64,000 nt of DNA. It comes from Bradyrhizobium sp. AZCC 1693. GTDB lineage: Bacteria; Pseudomonadota; Alphaproteobacteria; Rhizobiales; Xanthobacteraceae. Below the pieces are notes generated by a model. That model did not search any database. It was not told the origin of the DNA and saw only the letters and a list, made by a program, of their open reading frames with translations. Made by a program: the position numbers and the translations under genes. Positions 26,182 to 34,750 of the stretch are shown here, piece after piece (positions within the stretch are counted from its first letter, which is position 1; each line of letters starts with the position of its first letter). Location of the stretch: assembly GCF_036924745.1 (NCBI RefSeq), contig NZ_JAZHSD010000001.1, positions 2,976,001 through 3,040,000 of the forward strand, given 5' to 3'.

Positions 26182-26204
26182 GTTACTATTAATAATATAG
26201 TCAC
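26182..26204. promoter_or_regulatory. Inverted repeat upstream of the Fe-type dehydrogenase
   Basis: GTTACTAT and ATAGTCAC arms (7 of 8 bases complementary) separated by TAATAAT, centred about 40 bp before the ATG at 26234. It probably is a repressor or activator site. The TAGTCACTTG portion recurs upstream of the IorAB genes at 10844. Confidence 0.5.
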
Positions 26205-26233
26205 TTGCTTTTCGAGGTACGGGAGGAACAAAA

Positions 26234-27394
26234 ATGCGCATGACTGGTGTACACAGCTTTCCAGCAATTGATCGTGTCATCTATGGCAAAGCTGCGTCTG
26301 AAGCTCTGAACGATGAGGCAGAGCGGCTGAATGCAAAGCGCGTCTTCCTTCTCGCCAGTCGAACCTTGAACACCAAGACCGATGAGATCGAGAAGGTTCG
26401 GCGTACGCTCGGCGACAAACATGTGGCGACCTTTGACGGAATTGCACAGCACACGACGCGCAAGCAAGCTGCCGCGGTTGCCCGTCAAGCTAAAGACGCA
26501 AAAGCTGATCTGATCGTGGCTGTCGGTGGAGGTTCTGCCATCGATCTCGCAAAAATAGTCATAATGGCGATGGAACATGATATCCGCGATGAAGCGGGTT
26601 TCGATCCATTCCCGATGGGCCCGGGCGTAAACTTCTCTCCGTTTCGTTCGCCAGCAGTCCGACAGATCGCGGTCCCATCGACGCTGAATGGTGGCGAATA
26701 CAATGCAGCAGCGCTCGTCACCGATGAGCGCCATAAGTTGAAGCAGATATTCTTCCACCCCCAAATGTCGCCAGTGTCGATTATTCTCGACCCTGCCCTC
26801 ACCCTGCATACGCCTTCGAGCCTTTGGATGGGATCGGGAACGCGCTCGATGGATCACGGTATCGAAGCGTTGTGCTCGCCCGCCGGCACACCGCTAGCCG
26901 ACGAGGTCGTCTTGGCGGGTATCCGCATCCTGCGTGAGGGAATGCTCCGGACCTTGCAGCAACCTGATGATCTGGAGGCGCGGCGACTATCTCAACATGG
27001 CTCATGGCTTGCGTCCTTTGGCCTCCAGGCACGCGTCCCGATGGGAGCAAGTCACGGCATTGGCCATGTGCTCGGAGGGACTTTCGACGTTCCTCACTAT
27101 TATTGCACCCCTGTCATCATGCCGAGCCTGCTTCGATACAATAAGCCATTCACTGAGGACGCGCAGAAGCGCTTAGCGGCTGCTCTTGGCGGGCCGGGTA
27201 TGGAGGCCGGAGACGCCTTTGCGGAATTCACCAAGAGCCTTGGATTACCTGCCCGTCTTGCCGATGTCGGTATCGGCGAAGATAAGTTTGGCAAAATCAG
27301 CAAGATTGCAATTAATCATCGCTTCATCCAAACCAATCCGCGGCCTTTCAAAAGCGAAGCTGATATCGTAGATCTGCTGCGAATGGCCGCTTAG
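26234..27394 (+). CDS. Iron-containing alcohol dehydrogenase, maleylacetate-reductase-like
   Basis: 386-residue protein of the group III dehydrogenase superfamily. The NAD-binding GGGSAIDLAK and the C-terminal half SHGIGHVLGGTFDVPHYYCTP resemble maleylacetate reductases, which reduce maleylacetate to 3-oxoadipate in (chloro)aromatic and resorcinol breakdown. The metal-ligand pattern is typical of that branch. A strong GGAGGA site lies seven bases upstream of the ATG, and an inverted repeat precedes it. It is a single-gene unit with no adjacent ring-cleavage dioxygenase, so the exact substrate is uncertain. Confidence 0.8.
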   Translation: MRMTGVHSFPAIDRVIYGKAASEALNDEAERLNAKRVFLLASRTLNTKTDEIEKVRRTLGDKHVATFDGIAQHTTRKQAAAVARQAKDAKADLIVAVGGGSAIDLAKIVIMAMEHDIRDEAGFDPFPMGPGVNFSPFRSPAVRQIAVPSTLNGGEYNAAALVTDERHKLKQIFFHPQMSPVSIILDPALTLHTPSSLWMGSGTRSMDHGIEALCSPAGTPLADEVVLAGIRILREGMLRTLQQPDDLEARRLSQHGSWLASFGLQARVPMGASHGIGHVLGGTFDVPHYYCTPVIMPSLLRYNKPFTEDAQKRLAAALGGPGMEAGDAFAEFTKSLGLPARLADVGIGEDKFGKISKIAINHRFIQTNPRPFKSEADIVDLLRMAA

Positions 27395-27592
27395 CCTCAC
27401 CGAAACAGCGAATGCGCTCGGTGGGGCAAACGGGTCTGGCGTGCGGGAAGGACTTCGAATTCTTCCGCGCGTCGTCCAGGCCGCACTGAAGGCATCGCTC
27501 AGATGCTTTCAGTGCGCAGCATCGGCAGGTCGGCCGCTAATTTCGCGCAAGTCTCTTGGTTCGTCGCAAGTGGTCCGAGACAGCCGGTTTGT

Positions 27593-28756
27593 TCAACCAA
27601 CCGCCATCAGCGAGGTTGGATGAAGATCGGCCAGGCTGGCATACCCGTCGACGGCCATCAGCAAGTCCGCTTCAGCCAGAATGCATCGCAGCACGTGAAC
27701 GATACCCTCGACGCCGTCCAGTGCGAGGCCATAGGCATACGGCCGGCCAATCCCAACAGCCGTCGCGCCGAGCGCCAAAGCCTTGATGACGTCTGTCCCC
27801 GATCGTATCCCGGAGTCGAACAGAACCGGCGTGTTGCCTGACGCTTTGACAATGCCAGGCAGAAAGTCGATCGCCGCAATGCCGCCGTTTGCCTGACGGC
27901 CCCCATGATTTGAACAGTAGATGGCGTCGACGCCGCCATCGATGGCGCGCCGCGCGTCATCAGGATGGCAAATGCCCTTGAGAACGAGCGGAAGCGTGGT
28001 CAGCGAGCGCAACCAGGGAAGATCGTCCCAGGTCAAAGGATTTCCGAAGATCTTCCCCCATTGCGTGACCGCCGCCTGAAAATCTTCCTCGGGCGGCCTT
28101 TGCAGCTTTTTGCGAAACACCGGATCCGAAAAATAATTGTTGAGAACGTGCCCATGCAGCTGAGGAAAATTGGCCAAGTTAAGATCCCGTGGGCGCCATC
28201 CGGTGATCCATGTATCCAAAGTCACCACGATGGCCTTAAATCCCGCAGCCTCAGCCCGGCGAAGCAGGCTCTCGGCAACGTCCCGATCGGTGGGCGTATA
28301 CAACTGAAAGAAGCCTGGCGTTTCGCCAAACTCGGCAGCCACTTGTTCAAGCGGATCGTTGCTGAACGTCGAAGCGATCATCGGGACACCGATCTTTTGC
28401 GCGGCCCTTGCGGTCGCGATGTCGCCGCGAAAATCCTGGGCGCATAATGCGATGACGCCGATGGGGCTCATGAAGAGCGGAGTTGGAAGCCGCATCCCGA
28501 AAAGCTCGATCGACAGGTCCCGCTTGGCGGCGCCGACAAACATGCGCGGGATCAAACCCCAGCGCTCAAATGCAGACACGTTGAGGTTTTGCGTATGCTC
28601 GTTGCCGCAGCCACCGGCTACGTAAGACACGAGCCTCGGCGACATCGCAGCGTGCGCCCGCGCTTCCAATTCGCGGAAGTCGGTCGGAAGTTTCGGCAGC
28701 TTTCCGCTGAGGCCGCCAATATAGATTTCTGTCTGGTAGTCGCCGTAATGACTCAA
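27593..28756 (-). CDS. FMN-dependent 2-hydroxyacid dehydrogenase/oxidase
   Basis: About 387 residues, lactate/mandelate/glycolate oxidase family. FMN and catalytic motifs include LVLKGICHPDDA, YCSNHGGRQANGG (catalytic His and Arg) and FDSGIRSGTDVIKALALGA. It oxidises an L-2-hydroxy acid to the 2-keto acid. I prefer a TTG start (SHYGDYQTEIYIGG) with GGAGGG six bases upstream; an ATG eight codons earlier (28780) is the alternative. It is the last gene of a leftward operon with a PanE-like reductase and two class II aldolase-fold proteins, a plausible hydroxy-acid pathway. Confidence 0.85.
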   Translation of the reverse strand: MSHYGDYQTEIYIGGLSGKLPKLPTDFRELEARAHAAMSPRLVSYVAGGCGNEHTQNLNVSAFERWGLIPRMFVGAAKRDLSIELFGMRLPTPLFMSPIGVIALCAQDFRGDIATARAAQKIGVPMIASTFSNDPLEQVAAEFGETPGFFQLYTPTDRDVAESLLRRAEAAGFKAIVVTLDTWITGWRPRDLNLANFPQLHGHVLNNYFSDPVFRKKLQRPPEEDFQAAVTQWGKIFGNPLTWDDLPWLRSLTTLPLVLKGICHPDDARRAIDGGVDAIYCSNHGGRQANGGIAAIDFLPGIVKASGNTPVLFDSGIRSGTDVIKALALGATAVGIGRPYAYGLALDGVEGIVHVLRCILAEADLLMAVDGYASLADLHPTSLMAVG

Positions 28757-28927
28757 TGTGCCCTCCGTACTCCTATCCATTGCGATCGGCGCAGCGCGAG
28801 CGGCAAGAATAATGAGGCCCACGCGCTGAACCTCCCCGAAAACGGCCGAGATCCGGGCTTCATTCCCGTCGGGTCCGAGGCGAGTGCGAGAACGCGCGAG
28901 CTTGATCCCGGCCTTCCAGCTCCGTTC

Positions 28928-29857
28928 CTACTTGCCGGCTTCTCTGGCGCGACGCGCCTCATGAGATTTCACATGCGCATAGGCTGCCTTGAGAAGGACA
29001 GGAGTTTCTCCTGCTTTCGCCCGACGCAACAGGTCGCCCAGAACATGGTCGCCTTCTGTCGGCGATCCTTTCTCGATGTCGCGCAGCATGGACGCCATCA
29101 GCGGTGAGCCCGGCGTTGTGAAGATGGACCGCGTGCGTTCCATAAAGACCGGACGTGGCTCAAACCCTGCTCCGGCCGCGATCCCGTTGCACTCGTCAAG
29201 AAAATTCATCACAAGGCCGGATGCGCCAGCGGCGACGATATCCCCGATCGAGGCGCGCATCAGACAGGTCGAACCCGCGGCAGTGGCGATGAATACCCAT
29301 TTCTCCCACATGTCCTGCAGGATGTTGCCGCTGGGCTCGGCAATAAAATTGGCGCCTGACAATGCAGCGATGATCTCATCGCGGCGTTTCGATCGCGCCC
29401 CGTTTTGTTCGCCAAACCCCAGCGTATGCAAATCGACGAGATGAAGAATCTCACCATTGGCAGACAGCGTGGCCGAAATGGCGCATTGGCCGCCAAACAC
29501 CTTCTCCTCCCCGAAGCGGGCGTTCAGCACGTCGATATGCCGCAGACCATTCAAAAAGGGAATGATGACCGTGTTGTCTCCGACCGCGGGCGCGAACGAT
29601 TGAATGGCGCTGTCGAGATCATAGGCCTTGCAGCTCAACAATATCAGATCGTAGTGGCCTTTCAGCCGTTCGGAAGTCACGGTCGGCGGTGTTGGCAGAT
29701 GGAGATCGCCGGCCTGGCTCCTGACGACAAGCCCATTTTTCTCGAGCGCTTCTGCACGGGCGGGCCGCACGAGGAACGTGACATCACGCCCCGCCGCCAC
29801 AAGCCTCGCGCCAAAGTATCCGCCCAACGCTCCGGCGCCGATTACCAATATCCGCAA
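28928..29857 (-). CDS. Ketopantoate-reductase-family (PanE/ApbA-like) oxidoreductase
   Basis: 309 residues with the Rossmann start MRILVIGAGALGGYFGARL and the family segment containing a Lys (DMWEKWVFIATAAGSTCLMR). By family it reduces a 2-keto acid such as 2-dehydropantoate with NADPH. Its position in an operon with a 2-hydroxyacid dehydrogenase and two aldolase-type proteins points to a catabolic paralogue rather than the vitamin B5 enzyme, since panB and panC are absent. Gaps are 69 bp to the upstream gene and about 170 bp to the downstream one. Confidence 0.85.
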   Translation of the reverse strand: MRILVIGAGALGGYFGARLVAAGRDVTFLVRPARAEALEKNGLVVRSQAGDLHLPTPPTVTSERLKGHYDLILLSCKAYDLDSAIQSFAPAVGDNTVIIPFLNGLRHIDVLNARFGEEKVFGGQCAISATLSANGEILHLVDLHTLGFGEQNGARSKRRDEIIAALSGANFIAEPSGNILQDMWEKWVFIATAAGSTCLMRASIGDIVAAGASGLVMNFLDECNGIAAGAGFEPRPVFMERTRSIFTTPGSPLMASMLRDIEKGSPTEGDHVLGDLLRRAKAGETPVLLKAAYAHVKSHEARRAREAGK

Positions 29858-29926
29858 GATTCATCTCCTTCTAACCTCTCAATTGCGAGACGTCGGCTGC
29901 AGCCAACAAGCCGCCGCCGATCAAGC

Positions 29927-30718
29927 TTAGTCCCTGTAGCGCGATCCCTTTCCATCAAGTGCGCGACGATAGGCTTTGAACGAATCCTGCCCAAAAGAGG
30001 TTTTTTCGTCGAAGCCCTTTGCAACCTCGCCCTGCATCTGGCGCGTCGTCCGACGCAGAACCTCTTCCGACAAAGGCCGCCGGTTTTTGCCGAACGTTGC
30101 AGCTGCGAGTTGCACTTCGCACGCGCGTTGCAGGATCGTCATGCGGAACAGTGCCTCCGCGGCAGTCCTCCCGCATGTCAGAAGACCATGATGTCTCAGG
30201 ATCATGTAGTTCTTGTTGCCGAGCGAATTTACGAGGCGCTCGCGCTCACCAAGGTCCGTCGAAATGCCCTCGAAGTCGTGATACGCGATTTGCTCATAAA
30301 GCATCGCGCCGTAGAAGCTGTGATGCGACAGCCCCTCCTCCGTGCAAGCAACAGCCACACCGGCCGTCGTGTGCGTGTGCGCGATGAAATGAGCGTCATC
30401 GCGCGCGGCATGAACCGAAGAATGGATCGTGAAGCCAGCCGCGTTGACGCGACCCGGAACGTCCACAACCTTGTTTCCATCAAGATCAATCTTGATCAGA
30501 TTGGAGGCTGTGACCTCGTTGTACGCCAGCCCGAACGAATTGATCAGAAAGTGCCTGTCAGGACCCGGTATCCGCGCCGTGATATGATTGTAGATGTGCT
30601 CGCACCAGCCTAGATCAAAGAAGACATGGTACAGCGCGGCGAGATCCTCTCGAACCAGCCGTTCCTCGGCAGCCATTGCACGGCGATTGACATGGCCGGG
30701 TGAGGCCTGGATGTTCAT
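29927..30718 (-). CDS. Class II aldolase/adducin-family protein (copy 1)
   Basis: 263 residues with the zinc-binding HTHTTAG motif after AHFIA and a third His region ILRHHGLLTCG, typical of the fuculose-1-phosphate aldolase/adducin fold. Family members are aldolases, epimerases, dehydratases or decarboxylases, so the reaction is not fixed. It is related to the protein encoded just upstream (30754-31575), and the 35-bp gap implies co-translation. The first codons are MNIQASPGHVNRR. Confidence 0.85.
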   Translation of the reverse strand: MNIQASPGHVNRRAMAAEERLVREDLAALYHVFFDLGWCEHIYNHITARIPGPDRHFLINSFGLAYNEVTASNLIKIDLDGNKVVDVPGRVNAAGFTIHSSVHAARDDAHFIAHTHTTAGVAVACTEEGLSHHSFYGAMLYEQIAYHDFEGISTDLGERERLVNSLGNKNYMILRHHGLLTCGRTAAEALFRMTILQRACEVQLAAATFGKNRRPLSEEVLRRTTRQMQGEVAKGFDEKTSFGQDSFKAYRRALDGKGSRYRD

Positions 30719-30753
30719 GCGTTTCCCCGAGAGCGGTTATTGTTGGCCGTACG

Positions 30754-31575
30754 TCAGTTGAGCAAATCCGGCTGTTCCTTAACGATCTTCGAATAAAGGG
30801 TCTGGAATTGAAACCAGCCTGTCCTCGGCGCACCGAGGATGTTGAATGCCTGTTGCGCAGACTCTTCGGGGATTACCTTGAGAGATTGCCCTGTTCGCGC
30901 AGCCGCCGCCTCAGCGAGCAACTGCACTTGGCACGACCGCTCCATCGTGATGAACCACCACACTGCTTCATCAACCGTCTGGCCGACCGTCAGAAGTCCA
31001 TGGTTCTGCAGAATTGCCGCCTTGTGAGGCCCCAACGCCCGGGCGATTTGCTGCCCCTCATCCAACTCGACGGCGACTCCGCCGTAATCCTCGTACAGAG
31101 CGTGGTCGTTGTAAAAGGCGCAGGCGTCTTGCGTGATCGACCCCAACTTTCGACCCAGTGTCGAGAAGGCCCGGCCGTACGTGGAGTGCGAATGCGCCGC
31201 GCCGACAGAATCGGGACGGGCAGCATGAACGCTCGCGTGAATCGCGAAAGCAGCCGCATTGACCGGATGATTGCCTTCGACAACTTCGCCCTTGTGGTTG
31301 ACTCGAATAAGATCAGACGCCTTGATCAGGCCAAAGCTCATGCCAAAGCCATTTACCCAGAATGTGTCGGTGAACTCCGGATCGCGCGCGGTGATGTGAC
31401 CAGCGACGCCTTCATCGAACCCGAACTTGGCGAACAACCGGAAGCCGGCTGCGAGGCGCTCTTTGCGATGCTGCCGTTCTTCGGCCAATGTTGAAAAGAC
31501 CGGCGGTTGAGGCAGCCCCTGCGTCATCTTCTCCGCCGCATGCGCCTGCTGAGCCTGTTTTGAGGGCGCGTTCAT
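30754..31575 (-). CDS. Class II aldolase/adducin-family protein (copy 2)
   Basis: 273 residues from the ATG at 31575, preceded by GGGAGA; the open frame upstream of that start lacks any domain. Contains AAHSHSTYG (zinc ligands) and ILQNHGLLTVG. Together with the shorter paralogue it may form a mixed complex or serve consecutive steps. It is the first gene of the leftward operon 31575-27593 and diverges from the LysR gene at 31764, the probable regulator. Confidence 0.85.
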   Translation of the reverse strand: MNAPSKQAQQAHAAEKMTQGLPQPPVFSTLAEERQHRKERLAAGFRLFAKFGFDEGVAGHITARDPEFTDTFWVNGFGMSFGLIKASDLIRVNHKGEVVEGNHPVNAAAFAIHASVHAARPDSVGAAHSHSTYGRAFSTLGRKLGSITQDACAFYNDHALYEDYGGVAVELDEGQQIARALGPHKAAILQNHGLLTVGQTVDEAVWWFITMERSCQVQLLAEAAAARTGQSLKVIPEESAQQAFNILGAPRTGWFQFQTLYSKIVKEQPDLLN

Positions 31576-31763
31576 CGCATTCTCCCTTTTTCTCTTGTAC
31601 GTTTCGCGATGCGGAATTGGAGGGCCAACCGACCTTCGCTGGCTTTTCCCACTTGCCAGCCCTACAATTCGGCTCCATCGATTTGTCCATGACGCTGACG
31701 GATGGCCATCCAAAGCACAATTGAATTCGGTTGCTGATTGTTGAAGCAGGCTCAAGCCAGAAA

Positions 31764-32690
31764 ATGTCTAGCCCGGCTCTTCCACCTCTCACGAGTCTGC
31801 GCGCCTTCGAAGCGATCGCGAGATTTGGCAGCGTCAAGCTTGCCGCCGAGAGCCTCAATCTGACGCCGTCCGCTATCAGTCATCAGATTCGGGCGCTAGA
31901 GGCGCACTTCGGTGTACAACTGGTCGAGCGCAAGGGACGCAACATCGCCCTGACTGAAAGCGGTGCAGTCTACGCCGCCTCCGTGCTAAACGCGTTCAAC
32001 GAATTATTTCGCGCAAGCGACATCTTGGGTATCCGAAAGCACGATCGTGTTGTACGCGTCAGCGTGACTCCGACATTTGCAATGCTGGCCGCGTTGCCCA
32101 ACCTGGAACGCTTCCGCAAGGCGTCGTCCAACCTCGACCTCAGACTGGAAGCACGCAACACGACCGTCGACTTCGCAAAGGACGATATCGATGCCGCGGT
32201 GCAACTGGGAACGCCACCGGTGCCAGGCCTGACATTCCATCGGCTTCTTCGCTCCCGCGCGGCGCCCTGCGCCGCGCCGGAGTTACTTGAGAGATTTGGG
32301 CCTATCAGCACGGTCAAGGACCTCTGTAAATTGCCCCTGATCGAATTCAGCACTATGCCAGACAGTTGGCGTGCATGGTTTCAGGCAAACGATCCCGATC
32401 TCCCATCGATCGAACCCGAACTGCTCGGCGACAGCCTGCTCACAGCACTTCAAATGGCCCGGTCCGGCATGGGAGTTATTCTTGCACCGTTTCCCTTGGT
32501 TTCGCCGATGATTACCAGCGGGGCTCTCAAGGCCCTTACGCACTGGCCGTCCTTCAAGCTGGACTCACGAGACTTCTATTTTACCTATCGAAAAGTGCAT
32601 GAAGCATCGAACAGGATCAAGGCCGTGCACCAGTGGCTGAAAGTCATAGCCAGAGATCTCGAGGCCGAGTCTGCAATGTTGGGGATTTGA
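31764..32690 (+). CDS. LysR-family regulator (GcvA-like)
   Basis: About 308 residues. The wHTH has LPPLTSLRAFEAIARFGSVK and LNLTPSAISHQIRALE, close to the GcvA/AmpR-type subgroup, followed by the effector domain. The ATG at 31764 is chosen because it starts the conserved domain directly; a TTG at 31731 would add 11 residues. It is divergent from the aldolase/PanE/hydroxyacid dehydrogenase operon across 188 bp, the classical arrangement for a LysR activator of that operon. Confidence 0.88.
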   Translation: MSSPALPPLTSLRAFEAIARFGSVKLAAESLNLTPSAISHQIRALEAHFGVQLVERKGRNIALTESGAVYAASVLNAFNELFRASDILGIRKHDRVVRVSVTPTFAMLAALPNLERFRKASSNLDLRLEARNTTVDFAKDDIDAAVQLGTPPVPGLTFHRLLRSRAAPCAAPELLERFGPISTVKDLCKLPLIEFSTMPDSWRAWFQANDPDLPSIEPELLGDSLLTALQMARSGMGVILAPFPLVSPMITSGALKALTHWPSFKLDSRDFYFTYRKVHEASNRIKAVHQWLKVIARDLEAESAMLGI

Positions 32691-32899
32691 GGCTTGATCC
32701 GCCCGGGTACAAGAATGTCCGTTTGGAGAGTAAATCTCGTCGGCTAGATACAAGCTGGTTCGGACTCTCGGACCTGTGACCGTCGCGTCATCATCGAGTG
32801 ATCGAGACGAGACTTGTGTCTTATGGCTGGTCCCGGCCGAGCCTGACAAAGGCAACATCGTCACTTATCTCAAACTCCCCAAGGAGGTTGATGGTCGCA

Positions 32900-33760
32900 T
32901 CACTGGTAGTCATAAAATCCTCGACCGCTTTTTACGCCAAGGCGGCCGTCGGCGATCATCTTCTTCAGCAAAATCCGCGGCCCTTCGGGCAGGCCGGGCC
33001 GGTGTTGGGCGTAATTCTCTTCGATGCTCAGCACCACGTCCAGGCCCACCGCGTCCATGAGACGGAAGGGGCCGGACCGCGAACCGGTAGCTTGGCTGTA
33101 GATGGCATCGACCACCTCCGCCGACGCGACACCCTCGGCTACCACGGCCAGCGTCTCGCGTTTAATGGCGGCCCAGATGCGGTTGAAGATGAAGCCCATG
33201 CTCTCGCGTTGCACCACGTAGGGCGTCAGACCATAGCCAGGCAGTGCGTCGACCAGCAGCTGGATCACAGCCGGGTCGGTCTGGCCGCACGACATCAACT
33301 CAACCGGCGTGATGGCCGGTGGCATCAAGAAGTGCGTGTTCAGCAGGCGCGCCGGGTTCTTCACGCTCTCGGCAAAAGCGCTCGAGGAATAGGATGAGGA
33401 GTTGCTGGCCAGGATGGCATCGGGCTCAGAGAGCGTATCGATATGCTTGAAGATGTCCTTCTTCAGTTCAAGATTTTCGGGCACTGACTCCACGACGAGC
33501 CACGCATTCCTGAGCGCGGCTGCCATGTCGTCAACCCCCACGATGGTGCCGGCCTTGCTGCCGGGCAGCGTGGCCAGCACGGCAGGCAACTGCTCCTTCG
33601 CAAAGGCGACGCCCCCATCGCGCGTCGCGGCGCTGCGAGCATAGAGGCGCACTTCGGCGCCGCGCGTCGCCAGCATCAACGCAATGCGACGGCCCAGCGT
33701 GCCCGCGCCCAGGATAGCGATGGGGCGGGTGGCGATGTTCTCGGGGAGTTTGAACGTCAT
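32900..33760 (-). CDS. 3-hydroxyacyl-CoA dehydrogenase, NAD-binding
   Basis: 286 residues from the ATG of MTFKLPENIATRPIAILGAG. The Rossmann motif GAGTLGRRIALML, SNSSSYSSS, HFLMPPAITPVEL and the C-terminal GRGFYDYQ fit a short, single-domain-pair 3-hydroxyacyl-CoA dehydrogenase (hydroxybutyryl-CoA or lambda-crystallin-like branch). It lies downstream of an acyl-CoA ligase and an enoyl-CoA hydratase and would do the third step of beta-oxidation. Its third-codon positions are visibly richer in G and C than its neighbours, suggesting a separate origin. An ATG 10 codons upstream (33790) is possible. Confidence 0.85.
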   Translation of the reverse strand: MTFKLPENIATRPIAILGAGTLGRRIALMLATRGAEVRLYARSAATRDGGVAFAKEQLPAVLATLPGSKAGTIVGVDDMAAALRNAWLVVESVPENLELKKDIFKHIDTLSEPDAILASNSSSYSSSAFAESVKNPARLLNTHFLMPPAITPVELMSCGQTDPAVIQLLVDALPGYGLTPYVVQRESMGFIFNRIWAAIKRETLAVVAEGVASAEVVDAIYSQATGSRSGPFRLMDAVGLDVVLSIEENYAQHRPGLPEGPRILLKKMIADGRLGVKSGRGFYDYQ

Positions 33761-33926
33761 GGCGGCGCCCTCGCGATTTTGGACCAGCATTCCTTCCAAG
33801 CAAAGCAAGAAGTGGAAGAAGGCCCGATCTCTGCTCTCTCGGTCGTACGGACGTCTATCGGTCGGACCCATAGCACGGTAGCGACGATGGGGGCGTTGAC
33901 TTATTGCGGCCGCCCTGTCTCGACGA

Positions 33927-34715
33927 TCACGATCCCTGGAAGGTCACTTTGCCGCGGAAATTCCTCGCTCCATATTCCACCACAGACCGAACCCCAGATT
34001 GGAAATCTTCGCTATCGAACAGCGGAGGCCCGATATCCAGGAGCAGCTCGTCGGCTCCTCTGGTACCGTAGTCGAGAAATCCTCGCAGCAAACGCTCATT
34101 CACCGCATACGCTTTTGTTGGACCGTCCGCGAACTTTTGCGCCCACGCCAACGCTTCGGCATAAAGCGATGCGCGCGGCACGACGCGATTGACGATATTC
34201 CACCGCTCGAAGACGGCAGCATCGTAGCGTTCGCCTGTCAGGCAAATCTCTCGGGCCCGCGCTGGTCCGCATCGCTCGGCGAGCAGGTAGATTCCGCCCA
34301 GATAGGTTGCTGCTCCGATATCGCGCTCTACCTGAGCAAATTTGGCATCTTCAGATGCGATTATTACATCACAACGCAAGGCCAGTTCGAGCGATGCCGC
34401 GAAGCAAAACCCTTGAACCGCGCACACGATGGGGATGTCCAACTGCTCCAGTCGCAGCACAATCGGAATAGCCCTGGTCAGCATTTTTCGGGCACCCCTA
34501 CTATCCACTCCCGAAAAGGTGGTCTTGACGTTCACTCCCGGCCCGAAGTGGTCCCCCGTCGCGTGTAGAAGTACGCCTCGAACGCCCGAGCTGTCCACTT
34601 CATCGAGCGCCTTGCCGAGCTCCAGGAGCAGATCGTCATCGACGAGATTGATCGGAGGATTGTCCAGCGTTAGGATACCAACGTTATGCAGCTTTTCGAA
34701 TTTGACGGATGTCAC
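33927..34715 (-). CDS. Enoyl-CoA hydratase/isomerase family protein
   Basis: 262-residue crotonase. Oxyanion regions read ATGDHFGPGVNVK and VQGFCFAASLELALRCDVI. In the second, the normal glycines after FCF are replaced by Ala-Ala-Ser, and the paired Glu region reads VERDIGAATYLGG, so the catalytic set is atypical and the reaction may not be simple hydration. Starts at GTG with AGGGAG upstream. Only 35 bp or so separate it from the ligase gene, so they are co-transcribed. Confidence 0.82.
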   Translation of the reverse strand: MTSVKFEKLHNVGILTLDNPPINLVDDDLLLELGKALDEVDSSGVRGVLLHATGDHFGPGVNVKTTFSGVDSRGARKMLTRAIPIVLRLEQLDIPIVCAVQGFCFAASLELALRCDVIIASEDAKFAQVERDIGAATYLGGIYLLAERCGPARAREICLTGERYDAAVFERWNIVNRVVPRASLYAEALAWAQKFADGPTKAYAVNERLLRGFLDYGTRGADELLLDIGPPLFDSEDFQSGVRSVVEYGARNFRGKVTFQGS

Positions 34716-34750
34716 AGTAAGAGCTCCCTCGCTCTAGCCAGGATGATTGG

